Shown here: positions 24,691-38,395 of the stretch, piece after piece
Position numbering within the stretch: the stretch's first letter is position 1
Layout of the letters: the number at the start of each line of letters is the position of its first letter
From: Callaeas wilsoni
Lineage: Eukaryota > Chordata > Aves > Passeriformes > Callaeidae
Assembly: GCA_013398955.1 (NCBI GenBank)
Contig: VWPU01002055.1
Coordinates: 164,445 to 228,444 of the forward strand
Direction of reading: 5' to 3'
DNA: 64,000 bases
Program-made: the position numbers and the translations under genes
The notes under the pieces: model-generated
What the model saw: the letters and a program-made list of their open reading frames with translations, nothing else
Database searches by the model: none
Told to the model about the DNA's origin: nothing

Positions 24691-26907
24691 TTTTTTTAAA
24701 AAGTGTACTCAAGACACATGGGAAGAAAGCTGCTTTTAAAAATACCAGGTTTTAAAAGAGTTGCATTCTTTTTAATAATATATTAAAACTGAACATACAT
24801 TATCTAGTTGAACTTAGGGCAGGTAACTTTCTTTTCACTATTATTTTATTGCTAGCTTAAGAAAACTGTGATTTAGGCTTGAATTTGATCATCTTCTCCC
24901 AGAACACCCACAAGACCTTCAAACCTTTAATTACAGAACTGGTATGAAAATGGTGTCTGAATTTGTGGTCTTACTGAGAAGCATTGATCAAAGGAATACT
25001 GATAAACATGGCTTTGGCCGAGAGAATCTGAGTATGGAATTACAGATTAACAAACAGAAGAAATAAGATCACAGAGAAGTATGTCTGAAGTAAAAATTTT
25101 TAGGAATTTTATTCAGTAGATTTGGAATTTTCTCTAGTAAAACATTCATCTTCTGCACACACCCAGTACTCAACTTATACTTTCTAACTCATTTAGCTCA
25201 CTTCAGTGTTTATCTATAGGAGATTCTGAAAGTAAATAAAGAAAAAAATATTTCTCTCTACATAGATCAATGAGGATGTTACTCCCGGAAGTGTGTGCTT
25301 AGTAATTGGATAATTTGTCTTCCCTTTCACAATTAAAGTGAATAAAATTAGTACCCTTTCCATGGAGGCATTTTCTGACACAGATAGGGAAACTCTCTGA
25401 TTCAAACTATCAGAGCAACCACTCTTTTCAGTATGCTACAGCCTACAACAGAATTGAGATGTGAACTCTTTGTTGGGTCAACCAGTGGATTCCACATCAT
25501 ACACTTGCATCAGCAACACATGCGTGGCCATGACCAACATTGTAGCACTACTAATTTGAGGCCTAGACATGCAGAAACAAAATGTACAATTAAAGCTCAT
25601 GCTTCAGGTGTTTTTAAACCATTCCAACTTTGAAAGGTGATTCTGAGGCTGTGGCTTGGCTTCCCAGTCAGCAGTTCTCCTTGTGTAGTGAACCCCCCAG
25701 GGAGCCCAGTGATTAAATTGTGACGGTTGTTCCATACTGCTGACCAACAATACGAGCGATATAGAAAATCCATTCCTTTCTGTTATTGCCAAAGCCCTGG
25801 CTATTGCCAAATTAGCAGTCATCCTACAGATTCACAATAGCCACAAAACCAGGTAACAGTTCTCAAGACATATTTCACTTCATAATAATTTAAGTCTCTG
25901 TTAAAAAATTGCACAGCTTGCCCCCAACCTCAAAACAACATCTACTCTAATTTTCCAAAATCTTGCATTAATCATTTTTCAAAAAAACTCACCAAACCCC
26001 ATTTTTCGCTTTTTAACGTTTTGATACGATATGTGCCTGTCATACATATTAATTTCCAAAATTCATAAAGAAAATGAAAGCCAGTAAGTGACTTTCAATG
26101 TGATTCAGCGATTTTTTTTTTCCAATGACATGTGAGCATATAATATTCACTTTGTTGCCACAGGTGCAACATCTACACTGATACCAGAATATCTCAGATA
26201 TAAAACAAGCTTTATCACTGATTTTTCACTCCCTCAGCTATCTAGCTCTTTGACATCTGCAAGAAATATCAAGATGAACTGTCACTAGGCATTGTCTTCA
26301 TAATTTGAGTTTGGTTTTGTGATGAAAAATTTACATGCTTCCAGTAAATTGGAATTTCGTCTCACTTTCCCAGTAGCAACAGCACACCCATGAAACCTCC
26401 CTTCAGGGAATTTTTTAGAAAACTTCAACATCCACTCATTCAAAATGACCAGACTAAATGGATATATGTTAAAGAATTGTAATGAGCACATGGAGATACA
26501 TTTTATCTTCTACTCAGTGTTCAATATTCTGAATGAGTAGAAGGAGTTCAATCTCTTTTAGTTTTGCAGTACATTGCTCACATTGTAGTATCTTAAAACT
26601 ATATTCCAAAATTCTTGTAAGTACTATGCCTAAGTCTTCATTGTTAAGTGTTTCCTCTTGCCCCATAAGCACTTAACTAGAAAAAAATTTGTTTATTCTT
26701 CCCAGTGGAAAAAAAGAAAAACTATCCAAAACTGGAGCTTTCTACATTAAATGTCAAAAACTAGTACAGAAATTTAAATAAGTATATTCATCAAGAACAA
26801 GAAAATTCTTGAGGATAACATATAAAGAAACCTTGCTAAAATATACTGTTGATAAAAATATTTCCTTAAAAAAACCCCCATGTTTTGGGACCTTTTTTTA
26901 AAACATA
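24691..26907. other. AT-rich sequence, no gene recognised
   Basis: No repeat family or exon recognised. The 25440-25850 part is less AT-rich and has short frames on both strands (66 codons at 25433-25633, 72 codons antisense at 25604-25822) without known domains. It may be unique non-coding sequence. Confidence 0.5.
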
Positions 26908-26943
26908 TAAAATAAAATAAAATAAAATAAAATAAAATAAAAT
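26908..26943. repeat. TAAAA microsatellite
   Basis: About seven uninterrupted copies of the pentanucleotide TAAAA. It follows a T-run and a C-run just upstream. It could be a slipped poly-A tail, but no retroposon body is recognised beside it. Confidence 0.92.
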
Positions 26944-27499
26944 GAAATTGCAAGATGGTATTAATAGTGAGAAGAATCGCAGTATGGCTTGGAATTTTAC
27001 CTTGGTGAAATCTTACCTTCGTCTTCCGGCTCATGTGAAGAAGGCAAGGAAAATGAGAAGAGGACTGTGGCTGTCTGCCACTATGCCCTTCTCCTAGTCA
27101 CTCACCACAGCATTTACAACACCTCAGCTACCTTAACCTCATATATCAGTCCATGTACCTATACTGCTCTGTTTACCTTTAAGACACTTCACTATTCCAG
27201 TAGGATAACCTAAAAATATGAAAAAGCACTTAATTGTTTAGTTTCATTATAAACCTCATGAAAAAGAATACCAAGATAGAAAATTCTTGCGAGTATTAAC
27301 AACTTATCATTTATCTTATCAACTTGGACTCAATATTTTGACTGACTTGATATATCCCAATATACAATATATCTGTTATATCATTGCCTTCTTCCACATT
27401 ACTGAATGTAGGAATCTGAATGTTTAGAATCTGACAAATTAGAATCCATTGGATGTACAGCCTTTCAGTCTAATTTTTTAAAATTTCCCAAATACTTTA

Positions 27500-27500
<1 letters not shown>
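26944..27500. other. Unique sequence between two microsatellites
   Basis: No gene recognised. A 74-codon frame at 26989-27213 has a charged start but no known domain and is probably chance. Confidence 0.45.

Positions 27501-27551
<51 letters not shown>
27501..27551. repeat. ATCT tetranucleotide microsatellite
   Basis: Nearly thirteen perfect, uninterrupted copies of ATCT over 51 bases, followed by a short TATATATA run near 27558. Pure tetranucleotide arrays of this length are usually length-polymorphic. Confidence 0.97.
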
Positions 27552-29815
27552 GGTGTATATATATATCTGGAAATGTGAAACACTTTTTCCTCATGTTGTC
27601 ACCTATAATTTTTCCAATAAAAGCTAAAAAAGAAAGGTTGCAAGTGCCTCCTAGCTTAAGCTGTATAATTATTTAGAACTCTTACAGTAAATTCCTTGAA
27701 GTTCTGTTAAGATCACACATGTAAGTTTGAAAAAATCATTATTCAGTCCCGATTAAAAGATATTTTCAATTTAGTGTTGCCCAATTCTCTTTCCTACTTA
27801 GGGCTCTCAGAACACAATGTTAAGCAAACTGCGGCCTGTTTTTTTGTCATCTAGAGTGGTCTAGAAAACATCATAATCTCATAATTCTTGGGCTTGAATG
27901 ACAGAAGAACCATCTTTTCAGCAGGATTTCATCTTCATCACAGAGTTAAAGTGAGGCAGGAATCACCTTTAAGAATAGCTCAGGACTGTCCTATTACTTT
28001 TTAAAGTAAAATTAGTAATATAATTGAAAACTCAATTATATTGACGAATAATAGGCTCTGTCCCTTCTTTTTTGTACCAAAATATATTTAATGTTACGTT
28101 TCAACAAGTGCAAAGATTATTGTCAGTCTGGAGGAAATTAGCAAGAAAAGAAAGTGAAAAACTGTAACCATCAAGCATGGAATTTAATTATTACACTTTA
28201 AGAGAAACAGCAAATATCTCAAATGGGATTAGAATACTTTGCATTCCATACCAATATTCATTAAAATCTTACAAACTAAGCAACAAAAATATCTCTACTT
28301 TCTTCAAACCAATTTACCAAAGACTGTAAGGAAAATGTGACATCTATTATGATGACATATGGTCAATTTTACATGAGTAAGACAGGTTATGCTTTACATC
28401 AGTGCCTCAAGGAATGCAGACTACTAATACTTGGTTATTACTAAGCAATTTAAATCATGGTATAATTATACAGACACATGGATTGCAAAACCATTCTAGA
28501 TTCCTTTATGCATTTAAAATGGAAAAAAGAGAACCTGAGCGGTTTTAGTTATAAAACACCTAAAAAATAATAGATGAAAGCAACAAAATCTACAAACTAA
28601 GCTTACCAAAGAGGGGCTAAGAAAATCAAATACAGTATTTTATTCACAGTACAAGGTAGGTAGCTTTAGCATAACTTTCACAGAAGTAATTAACACATTC
28701 AGAAAATCTGGAGAAAAAAATGTTATCTTAAAGATATCACTTACCTTTGTGGCTTGTTATTTATTTACTACACATGTGCAAATTCTATTTTCAAACACTG
28801 CAAGTTAATAAAAGTCTTTTCTTAAAACTTGATTTTTACTTTCCGTAAAGTATAACACATTCATAAGAGTACTTGGAAGCTACACTGTTGAAAACAATCA
28901 TGGAGAAGGCTAGAGAATCTATAAGCGAAAAAACCACAACCCTTTAATTGTTCTTGGGTAGTATCCAGGAATTTCATTAAAATCTGACCATCAGAGAGTT
29001 GTTCTAGAACATCAGCTTGAATACAGTTAAATTCAATACATTGGTAAGAAACAATTGCATAGCGAGCATTGTTTCCTTTTCTATTTGTGATGTGTCATTA
29101 CATTCATTTTTGCAAATATCTTCATCTTGCAAAATATTTGTAACTAGGTCTAGCAAAAATGTTTTGTCTTTCTTTTTACTTGCTATTTCTTAGAACGGTT
29201 TGACAGTGTGGTTGCTCTGGCTATCTCCCAGGCTTTTGTTAGAGATCCCTTTTTATTCTCTGCTGAATTTCAAAAAAATTGAAAGAAAGAAATTGCAAAC
29301 AGATTAAGGTCCTTGAACCTTTACAGTTCTATGTTTAGTCTTTTGCTGTCTAGATTTAATTTTACTGAAATATCCCTTTTTTCCTTTTTCAATTAAAACT
29401 ACAACCACAGTTCTCTTAATTTATATATACTTAACTATTAGTAGAAAATAGTTATGACAATTACTTAGTCAAAACATTTTAGCTATATTCTCATGTACTG
29501 ATAAAACAGGGAATATAAATCCCTCTCTGGTGTTTACAGAACTTTACTGAACACACAAGAATCTTATGACCCTAATCTAAACTATGTAAGGGTGTCAGAT
29601 CATTTTTCTGAATAGATCAGTAGTCACCCATTTGCAACATTCTGCATACTCCAATACTACTTCTGCAAGCTTTATATCCTCCAACACCCCCCACAAGGCT
29701 TATGTCAAGTAACACAAATTTTCAGCAGCGCACTATAAAGCATGATATTGATAAACTACGGTGCAATTGGATGCGGTCAATATGCTCTCGAGAAGATTGA
29801 GAGTGTGGCTCACTT
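27552..29815. other. AT-rich sequence with one hairpin; no gene recognised
   Basis: Nothing coding is recognised. A perfect inverted repeat is present at 28017-28042. The rest has frequent stops in all frames. Confidence 0.5.
28017..28042. repeat. Perfect 11-bp AT-rich inverted repeat
   Basis: AATATAATTGA, a four-base AAAC spacer, then TCAATTATATT. AT-rich palindromes of this size arise often by chance in such sequence. Confidence 0.7.
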
Positions 29816-30104
29816 TGGTGCCTTGTAGAGGCTGACCTGGAACAGAGGCTGGACAGAGTGAAAGGATAAAGGGTAGGTATTTATTGAAAGGCCTTCACAG
29901 GGCACACCTTGGGCAGTGCAGGACTCTCACACAGACTACACCCAAGATGGACGACAGTCACACGTTTTTCGGACAGATAGAAGTTTTACCCATTTGCAGC
30001 TCAGAGGTTAATTGTCCAATTATAGCCCCAGGCAGTGGAGTCCCATTCTCTTAGTTTGCTCCCCCCCACCTCGTTTTTGTTTCCATTTCTTGGGGCCTGT
30101 GACA
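29816..30104 (-). mobile_element. ERV LTR, minus strand
   Basis: On the minus strand the segment runs TGTCACAGGCCCCAAGAAAT, a GAGAATGGGACTCCACTGCC block, a CTATAATTGGACAATTAACC block, then GTGTAGTCTGTGTGAGAGTC, GGCCTTTCAATAAATACC and finally CTCTACAAGGCACCA. These are the ordered parts of a short avian ERV LTR: U3, then the end of R with an AATAAA poly-A signal, then U5. The expected TATA box has decayed near 29980. I see no retroviral protein remnants on either side, so it is probably a solo LTR. No matching target-site duplication was found. Family assignment (ERVL-like) is from memory. Confidence 0.75.
29879..29884 (-). terminator. Poly-A signal of the LTR
   Basis: The plus strand reads TTTATT, so the minus strand carries AATAAA, preceded by GGCCTTTC, at the usual position close to the R/U5 border of this LTR. 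Confidence 0.5.
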
Positions 30105-33100
30105 GTGAGGTGTCCTTGATTCTCAGGCCTAGAGAGGAATTGTTGTGTCTGACCAAAATGGGAAAAGCAGTAGCTAACACTCTATATGGAGTTCAGAGTT
30201 ACACACTAAAGAACTGCAGAATTACTAACATATGAAAATATAAAGGTAAAATCCTAAGGCATCAGCTTCTTCACCAGTTCACCTAAGGGCCGGGAGTCAT
30301 CTGTGATGAAAATCTTAGGCAATGTGCTTACAGCCACAGGCCAAGTTCTGTCTGCAGCAAACTTCACCACCTTGCTCCACAGCACAGCACCTGCTGGGAG
30401 TGGGGCAGGTCTGTTTTTGCTGTGATGTCAGGGAAAGATCAAGAAAGGGGAAGAAAATGGTACACCCTCAGGTATCTGTGCCAATATGGGATCAGGATCA
30501 TTCACCAGATGTACTCCAAAATACCTTAACATTAATCTATGCATAACTGCACCAGAATCATATGTCTAAAACCATAAGATGTGATTTTTGTGCTTTTCTT
30601 CAAGGAGAAGCATACCATGCCTGTATGTGAAAATGCAAATATGAAAAAAAACTTTAGATACAGCCTGAGAACTAATCGCCTTAGGACTGTCACAACATGC
30701 AGAAAAGTTGATTTGTGTTGTTGATCTACAGATAAATGACTGTCTAGAACTGCAGTGGAAATCAGCATTGTCTCCATGGAAACATACTTGCATGAATAAA
30801 TGAACAGGAAAATCTGTGTTGAATGTGTTTCAAAAACTACTCACAACTCTTTTGGGAAAGAAAAAAAGACAATCGTATCATTTTAAAAAATACACCTTGT
30901 GATGTGGCATGATAGAATGAGATCTACAAGTCACCATGGCTGCAAAATATGACTGTATTATTGGATCTTGACAATAATTCAATATTGGGTCAAAAACGAA
31001 GCATTCACCTACTGTTCACGTATCCTAAAACCTGTTCCTTAATTCAGTAGCAATAGTCACTGCCACTAACAAATCCACAAAGTTATGCCTCCAGTAACCA
31101 CTAAATCCACAATGACAAGAAATTTACAGGTTCAGAAAGTCACAGGCTTTATCTGACAAACTTAAAAGGTATATTAGAAATTATTTCTTACACAAGAGCT
31201 GATAGTATATGTAGTACTTTGTACCTCTATTTCGAAACAAGCATAGCTGGGAATCTGCATAAATAGGCCACCATACATTTACACATTTAGAGTCAATAAA
31301 AGCAGGACAGACAGGTCAAAAGATTTAGAAATCATTTGATCACAGTATGACAATTTTCAAACTTAAAGGAAAATATAATGAATTTGCTACTTTCCTAATG
31401 TTGCTATTTGACATTGCCTTGGAATGCCTGAAGGAATATACAATTCACGTAAATATTAGTAGAAATTGAACATACACAAGTAATTAAAGTCATAAAACAT
31501 CTATTAATTTTTAAAAAGCATTTTCCTTTCTTTCTCACAGAGTGTTAACTAGGACAACTTAAATTTACTGTATATTACAGACAGAATCAACACAATAGCT
31601 ACAGTTCAATTTCAGCAGTATTTTCCAAAATAAAATGTGCAAGTTTTTCAAACACTATCTATAATTAAAACCACGAAAGAACTTCTGCAATTACTGCTCC
31701 TTTACTATGCAGTTGCCACAGATTGTTCACAATAACTAGAAAGAAAGGCCATATTCAAGTTTAATCTTCTTCATGGCAGTAAGGAGGTTGGGGCATCTCT
31801 CTGACCATAACAGATGAGACACTGACAGACAGAATGAATACACATAAAAAATAAACCCATGGCCATTCAGGATAGCAGGAAAGAAGCATGACTGACATGG
31901 CCAAAGAAACTACAAACTGTTTGAGATTGCCCTATGTACAGCTTACTCTACGAATTCCTGCGTTCCAAGCATCCTTTCCTTGTATCTTAAGACTCTGTCC
32001 TTTCCTTCAGATGGTCCACAAAATATTTGGAGGTCATTCATATCTTTTCTCTACCCCTGAATCTGTTTTTACTGCTCATGACTCATGTCTCACTACACCC
32101 CAAGCCTTCAGTATCTCATACACACAAATAAATTGCCTCACAATTATCTAAAACATTTAACATGCATCCACATTGGCATTTTAATTTTGATTGGAAGTGC
32201 ATTTTTGAAGTTTATCTCCTTATCATGGTTAATTCTTACACTTTTCTTTCCTTGACAGACAAGTCTTGGTGCGTTCAAATCCTTTAGGATGAAATTCAAC
32301 CAGAAAGCATGCTGGAGAAAAGCACTAAACACATTCCAAATGCTACCAGGTATTCAGTCCAAGCTGGTCTGAAGCAAAACTGGACTGTAGGTGGTGTGAA
32401 TGTCAGATTCAGATGTCTGGCCAATATTTCTACTTAGCCATTAACCTTCTGAAACCTAAAGGAATATGAGAACTTTAAGACATCTATTTCATTAGGACAT
32501 ATTTTTGAGTAGGTTCAAAAATTACTAGACGGAATGGGAAGAGCATTTGTTAAACCCTGCTTCCTTAAAAATGAGGTTAAAATTCTGGGTTTACATATTT
32601 TTTGAAGTTCTGGTTATAAAAAACCAGATCCGTTTGACCTTTTTGGTATAACCCAAAGCAGATGAGTTCAGGCTACTCCTTTCTCTCCTGCTGATGGCTG
32701 CTTTCTCACTCAGCTGTAAATTGAGGATGGTCATCAGCACTAGGTAATCAAGCACAACTCCTTATGATGCCAGTTTCTTCATTGTCATATGGTATTTATT
32801 AAACATACAGGCCTGATCAATCACCTTGGCTTGGATGGAATTTTGACCTTGACAAATGTCTGAAAGGACTGCAGCAAGATTAGAATTTTAAGCAGTCTCT
32901 GAAGTATCTCAATTCTTGAGCCACTGTGATAAAGAGATAATGAAAAGCCAAAATAACAGAACCACAAATAACATCTGATTCATGTATTAAATTTAAATTA
33001 ATTGTTATGAGAAAACTTAATTGCCTAGATAGTTTTTAAATAGATTTGGGAATTAATTATTAGCCAATCCTCTTTTATATTCAAATGTGTTTCCTATATA

Positions 33101-33423
33101 TTTTAACAAGTATTTAAAAACAAGTGAGGCACAGTAAGACTTTCAACATTATAGGAGTGATTTAGAAGTCTGATATGACTAATTATACTTAGAAAATTAA
33201 TACTTGTCATTGATTATTTGAGCATAAACTCCACAATTTTAATATCACAAGCAAAATCATCTCAAACATGTAAAGCCAAGAAAGCATGTTAACAATGCTG
33301 AGAACAATTCAACATAAAAGACAGATATAGCTTTCCCATGTTCTTTGTGAGCAGAAATTTGTCAGTATATTCTAGAATACACAGTATTTTATAATGCAAA
33401 AGAAAAGTCAGAAGACCCAATAT
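30105..33423. other. Unique sequence, no gene recognised
   Basis: The first 300 bases (to about 30430) are moderately GC-rich and may belong to an older insertion next to the LTR, but no retroviral motif is visible. The remainder is AT-rich with only short frames. The 32640-32880 stretch looks non-repetitive. Confidence 0.45.
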
Positions 33424-33734
33424 ATATAAATGCCTGAAGGGAGGGTGCAAAGAGGCAGTCTCCTCTCAGTGGTGCTCAGTGACAGGACAAGAGAAAACGG
33501 GCACAAACTGAAACACAGGGGTCCCTCTGAACAAGAGCAAACATTTCTACTCTCTGAGGGTGAGCAAGCACAGGCACAGGCTGCCCAGAGAGGTTGTGGA
33601 GTCTCCACTCTTGGAGATATTCAAAAGTCATCTGGCCACAGCCCTGGGCAACCAGCTCCGTGGGCCTCTGTTTGAACAGGGGTATTGGATAAGAAGACCT
33701 CAAAAGGTCCCTCCCAACTTCAACCCATTCTCAG
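33424..33734 (+). mobile_element. CR1 LINE 3' end fragment, plus strand
   Basis: A well preserved avian CR1 3' segment. In order it has TGCCTGAAGGGAGGGTGCAA, a CTCAGTGGTGCTCAGTGACA block, GGACAAGAGAAAACGGGCAC, AAACTGAAACACAGG, GGCTGCCCAGAGAGGTTGTG, GAGATATTCAAAAGTCATCT, and AGGTCCCTCCCAACTTCAAC. It ends in CCATTCTCAG, a decayed form of the terminal octamer repeat. It is 5'-truncated, as usual. Reading frames on both strands over 33408-33745 are products of this repeat and not genes. Confidence 0.95.
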
Positions 33735-36700
33735 CAAGTATTTAAAGTTGAGAAAGATGGTACCTAAATGTAACATACTTCTATGTGACTAAAGCAGGTA
33801 TTTGTCCAGAACTAGAAAAAAGATAGAATAGCATAAGGAGATATGCTGATTTAATTACTTTACTCAGTCCAACTAAAAATACACTAGAACACAATTAAAA
33901 TACTGTGAGTTATACCAAACTCCAGGAAATGAGGACCAAATATAAATATCCACTGATATTTTGAATAGATTAGTTCACATTAGTACTTGAAGATGATAGA
34001 TACTCATTTTAAAAATTTATGGCAACAGGTTATTAGCTGGCTAAGATTTGGATTACCTCATTATTATTATTTGCTGTTTATTCTTGGAGCTACAGGAATT
34101 TTCTACCTTAAAAAATTACTTTTAAACTAGAACCTCATTAATCATTACAAAATAAAATGTAGTTCTGGTAAGAGAAAAAAAGCAAAATAAATTCTTTACT
34201 GAATTGTATTACAGGTAAAAATCTGGATAATTATGCAAATTTTAGGTATTCTTTGCATGTTTTAATGTAATTTTTTAAAATATAATCTGTATGTGCAACA
34301 GTACAGCTTTGTAATCCAGTACATGTACATAATTTATAGATGCATTAATATGTCAACTGACTCAGGACCTTTGTTTCACGTTTCACATTTTTGGGGGGCA
34401 TTTATGATTGTCTCCTTGATGCATTTGGATTACTATTTAGACATTTCAGTGTACTATAAAACTCATTTTATTGGAAACACTAAATACAAAATACTAATTT
34501 TTACATATATATATACACACACTAACAGCTGGTTTAATATCCTGCAATGTTCACCATGAAGTATTGTTATTCTACCCAAGAACAGAATACACACATTTAG
34601 TGTATCCTAAATATTTTCTGTTCCAAATGGCATTTATTAAATTTTGCAGAGTATTGTCTCTGAACAAGTTGAAACTTGAAAATTGGCACTACAATACAAA
34701 TGCATTTTATAATTACTTCGGATAACTAAAAGTAGTAATGAGACATCTCAGCTACCTTTAAACTTTCTTAAATTTAATTTCTTGAAATTATTCCAGATAT
34801 TTTCTGGATATAGCTCACTGGGCTAACTAAGGGTACCTTAGAAACACATTCTTTGACTAGTAAAGAAGGGCCTGAATTGCAATCTGAATCTTCCAGGTGA
34901 AGAGTAACTTCTGCATGCTGAACCGTGACATATAAAATCGTACCCTGCATCTAAACATCAGGGAGAGTGTACATTCTTCCTGATAATGTGCAGGAAAGGT
35001 CTCCAGCTACATGGTCAGTGGGGGTGGTTACAACTAAGGCCTCGTAACTTGTGGTCATTCTATAAGCTACATTGCAAACTGCCATGTTCAGAGAGACAAC
35101 GAGTGTTGGCAGCAGGAGCATAACCAGAACGTGAAAACTGCCAGCAAACTTCCCTCTGCCCACAAAAGGTGCACTGGAGTTTTAATGGTCAACAACAGGA
35201 ATTTTACTGCTCACTCCTTTAGGCTCCACATTACAAGAATCATTATTCCAAGTACATCCCAAGTGGAGTAACATCTGCTTCCATCTTGGCCAGATGTACT
35301 ACTTACTCAATAGCTGGATGATGCGGCATTAGGTTCCATTACCTCATACTTATTTATATTTTATTTTAAGATTACAGATTTAGAGTGGTAGAAAATACAA
35401 AAATACCTTGTCCCAGTAAAATACACACGAAAATCTGTATTTATACTAAAACTTACAGTTGTAAGAAAAACAAGAAACCTATACACAATTTCTTTAGAGA
35501 TGAGGAGAGTTCAACTCCTCTGATCAAGCAAGCGAGGTAGAGTGAAGATGAATGTAGGCCAGCCAGCATATCTGAAAGATCCTTTAGCAGCTAATAATCT
35601 CCTAATTACTTACACCCAGTGAGGTCAACTATGGTTCTGCTTTTTAAGGAGCAGTGTCTAGACTTCAAAATCGTATTTCTCATACTGCCTGTGTAAAACA
35701 GGCAGACATCCAGTTATACAAACTGCCTATGCACATACAAATCATATGTCATTATAATGTGCTTTGCATGACTGAAATGGCATACACAGAATAACAAGAC
35801 TGGTTTTAAGGTACTAAAACTCTGCTCCTTTTTCTCTCATTTAATTAACCCCAAATAGTATAGATAAAAAGTTATGAACATCTCACATTTTATTTCTCTG
35901 CTCAGACTATCAGCTTCTAAACAAGCATAGCCAATGTTTACTTAAGATATTAGACAAATACATAATAAGAAAAAAATTCCCTTTTTTTCATCTCAAAAGT
36001 TCAAAAGAATGATGTTTTTTGATCGAACATAGTATCGAAGACTAGGTCACCTCACATGAAAGTCACACAAACTCTTAGAAAAAAGGTGCTGGAGAATTTT
36101 TCTTTGATTATTCAAATATCAAACATGCTCTCCAAGAAACCCGTTCAAAAATAGAGTAACAGCACTGCACCTAAACTGTCATCATTTAATATGAAGTGAC
36201 AAGAAAGTGACAGATAATAAAGAACAGCCTGAAGATGGAATTGCTTGTCATTAAACCTTCATTTCCTCCTCAGGCACACTGAGAAGATCACAAAACTCCT
36301 TTGTGCTGGAAGAAGTTCCATAAAGAGAGAGCTACCTAATCTTATACACACACGGGGATATGTGATATGTTTCAACTAGAAGATGGAGTCTGAATAATCA
36401 GATGCCAGTGCTCTCTTTAGAAGATGAGCAGGGTTTAAGTAGGTCTGTTGAACTTCTCAGGGAGCGTAATGCACCTTATTTTGTTTTCCCTTATTGGCTG
36501 TATTGGGAATCATCACAGATGGGCCCCAGAATCTGACTTTTAAGCACCACATCATCAGAAATAAAATATCAGTTATAGGAGAGTCTATAAATACTAACAT
36601 TGTTAACAGGTGGTAGTTAATCATCAACATGCATATTCAAAACTATCATGACAATCCTAATTTTGAAATTAGAAATATCTGGGTTCTTTATAATAAACTA

Positions 36701-38340
36701 GTAGTTAGGACTGACTTTAACTACTGCCTCTTCCAGCTACTCTCTATTATACCAAACTAATTTGCATCATGACTGCAATGACTCATGTCCCAAACAAATA
36801 TTTTAAAGCACGTTGCTTGCAAAAATATGAAAATTCAAACCTTTCAATATAGGCACTTGCAAGGAAAATTTTTGAAAAGGACAAGCTTCTTGGTCTATAC
36901 CAAGCATTTAATTTTTTCTTTTTTCCTGCTTAGTTGCTGAGGCACTTCCAACTCTCTCCAAAGAGTAGACTCCCTGGTTTAACCCTGTCAGTTTAGAAAA
37001 TATAACATGTTGCAGCCCTTTGGGCCTTCAAGGTTAGCTTTACAGAAGTATAATGAAAAATGTTATTTTATGACATTTTGTTAACACTTGTACTCTAATT
37101 TAGTATCTCATTCTCAAAGTCTCTGAAATCTCATTTTTAGTAATCAATTACTGGCAACATTTAAATGAATACAACCAGGGATTTTTTTTTTCACTTAAAC
37201 TATTCTTTTAAAGAAAATTTAGTTTTAGGAAGAAAATAGAAAGGAAGTATTTGAAGAGCTCCAAAAAAACAAACTTGAAATTTCAGCTCATGAAAAAATA
37301 AAAATGTGTATCTGGTAAACACAATTTGATTTTAGTCTTATCATCTGCAAGCAAACAAAAATCAGTAAGTCAACAACTATTATTATTGCACACTTGGTCT
37401 TGTATAACAAAATATCCTGCCTGGTGATTAATTTCTAAAACTCTGATTCAACACACACTCTGGGGTTTTTGATGAATCTGAATCCTTCAGATGTCAGGAA
37501 AATAAATTATAAAATCTATGTATTATTTGACTACATTTTAGAACAGGGTTCATTTATGTCAAAAAGGAATCACAGTAAACAATTGATAACCACCCTTTTT
37601 CTCAAAATTTTCTAAGGGCATCAAGCACAGAAATTGCGTTTTCAGATTTGTTCTGTTAACATTCAGTACAGTTCTGAGTGTAGGCGAGGCTGTGTTTGAC
37701 TTTAACAAAATATGAGGAAAAAGAAATGTGAAATCTTTTAAATGTGCTAAAGGATTACAAATTCATTACATGTACGTTAAAATTATATATAGTTCTTCCA
37801 ATCTTCTACTTTCAAAAGCTGCATCTGTGTTACTAGATTAATAATTAATGCTGACAAATGAACAGATAACACTTCTTATTATTAAAAAAACCCCCCACAA
37901 TTAGATCTCAAAGCAAAAGAAATTTTTGAAAATACTTGAGTAAGTGGTGTTTGAATACAATTGCTAAACCATTGAATTAATTACTGCCAGTAAGCTCTTA
38001 GCATGTGCTTACCCCTTATAAACATTCTAATGCTATTACTCTTCAGGTTACAACATTTCCAAACCATTAAGACAAAACCTCCTGTTTCTAAGAGGTCCAA
38101 TAGGACCTTAAAATACCTACTATTTTTGATTTGATTAATATATTCTGTGTAATAACATATATTATATAAAGTAAATTTCATTGAAACAGCATTTATTCCC
38201 TAATAAAATGCAAATGCTTGATCCATCGATATTAAATTCAACCATTTTTGTAATCAGAAAGTACCACTTAGTTGCAAAAATCTAAAACTTAACGGTTATA
38301 TTATTGCCTGAAAAGAACATGAAAAATGAACCAGAGAAAA
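33735..38340. other. AT-rich sequence, no gene recognised
   Basis: No named repeat or exon found. Includes a TATATATA/CACACA run at 34503-34522. The antisense frame 34951-35163 has a hydrophobic N-terminal stretch resembling a signal peptide; it is described under findings because support is thin. Confidence 0.5.
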
Positions 38341-38395
38341 TAGGCCTGGAGGGAATCTTAGTAATTAATTTGGTCCATTCTCCTGCCCAGACAAT
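38341..38395 (-). repeat. Possible decayed CR1 3' tip, minus strand
   Basis: GCCTGGAGGGAATCTTAG followed by a TTTGGTCCATTCTCCTGCCCAG-type block resembles the reverse complement of the last 50 bases of CR1 (rule of thumb: GG-purine tract, AGATCAT, GTCCA, CCTGCCC). Many positions differ, so this is tentative. Confidence 0.35.

Noticed and set aside
27501..27551. CRISPR-like or other functional repeat array
   Set aside because: Repeats are contiguous tetranucleotides with no spacers in vertebrate DNA: an ordinary microsatellite.
28017..28042. Regulatory hairpin
   Set aside because: The arms are almost all A and T in AT-rich DNA, where such palindromes are common by chance. It is listed as a repeat only.
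33408..33745. Several 60-81 codon frames on both strands
   Set aside because: All are inside the CR1 3' end at 33424-33734.
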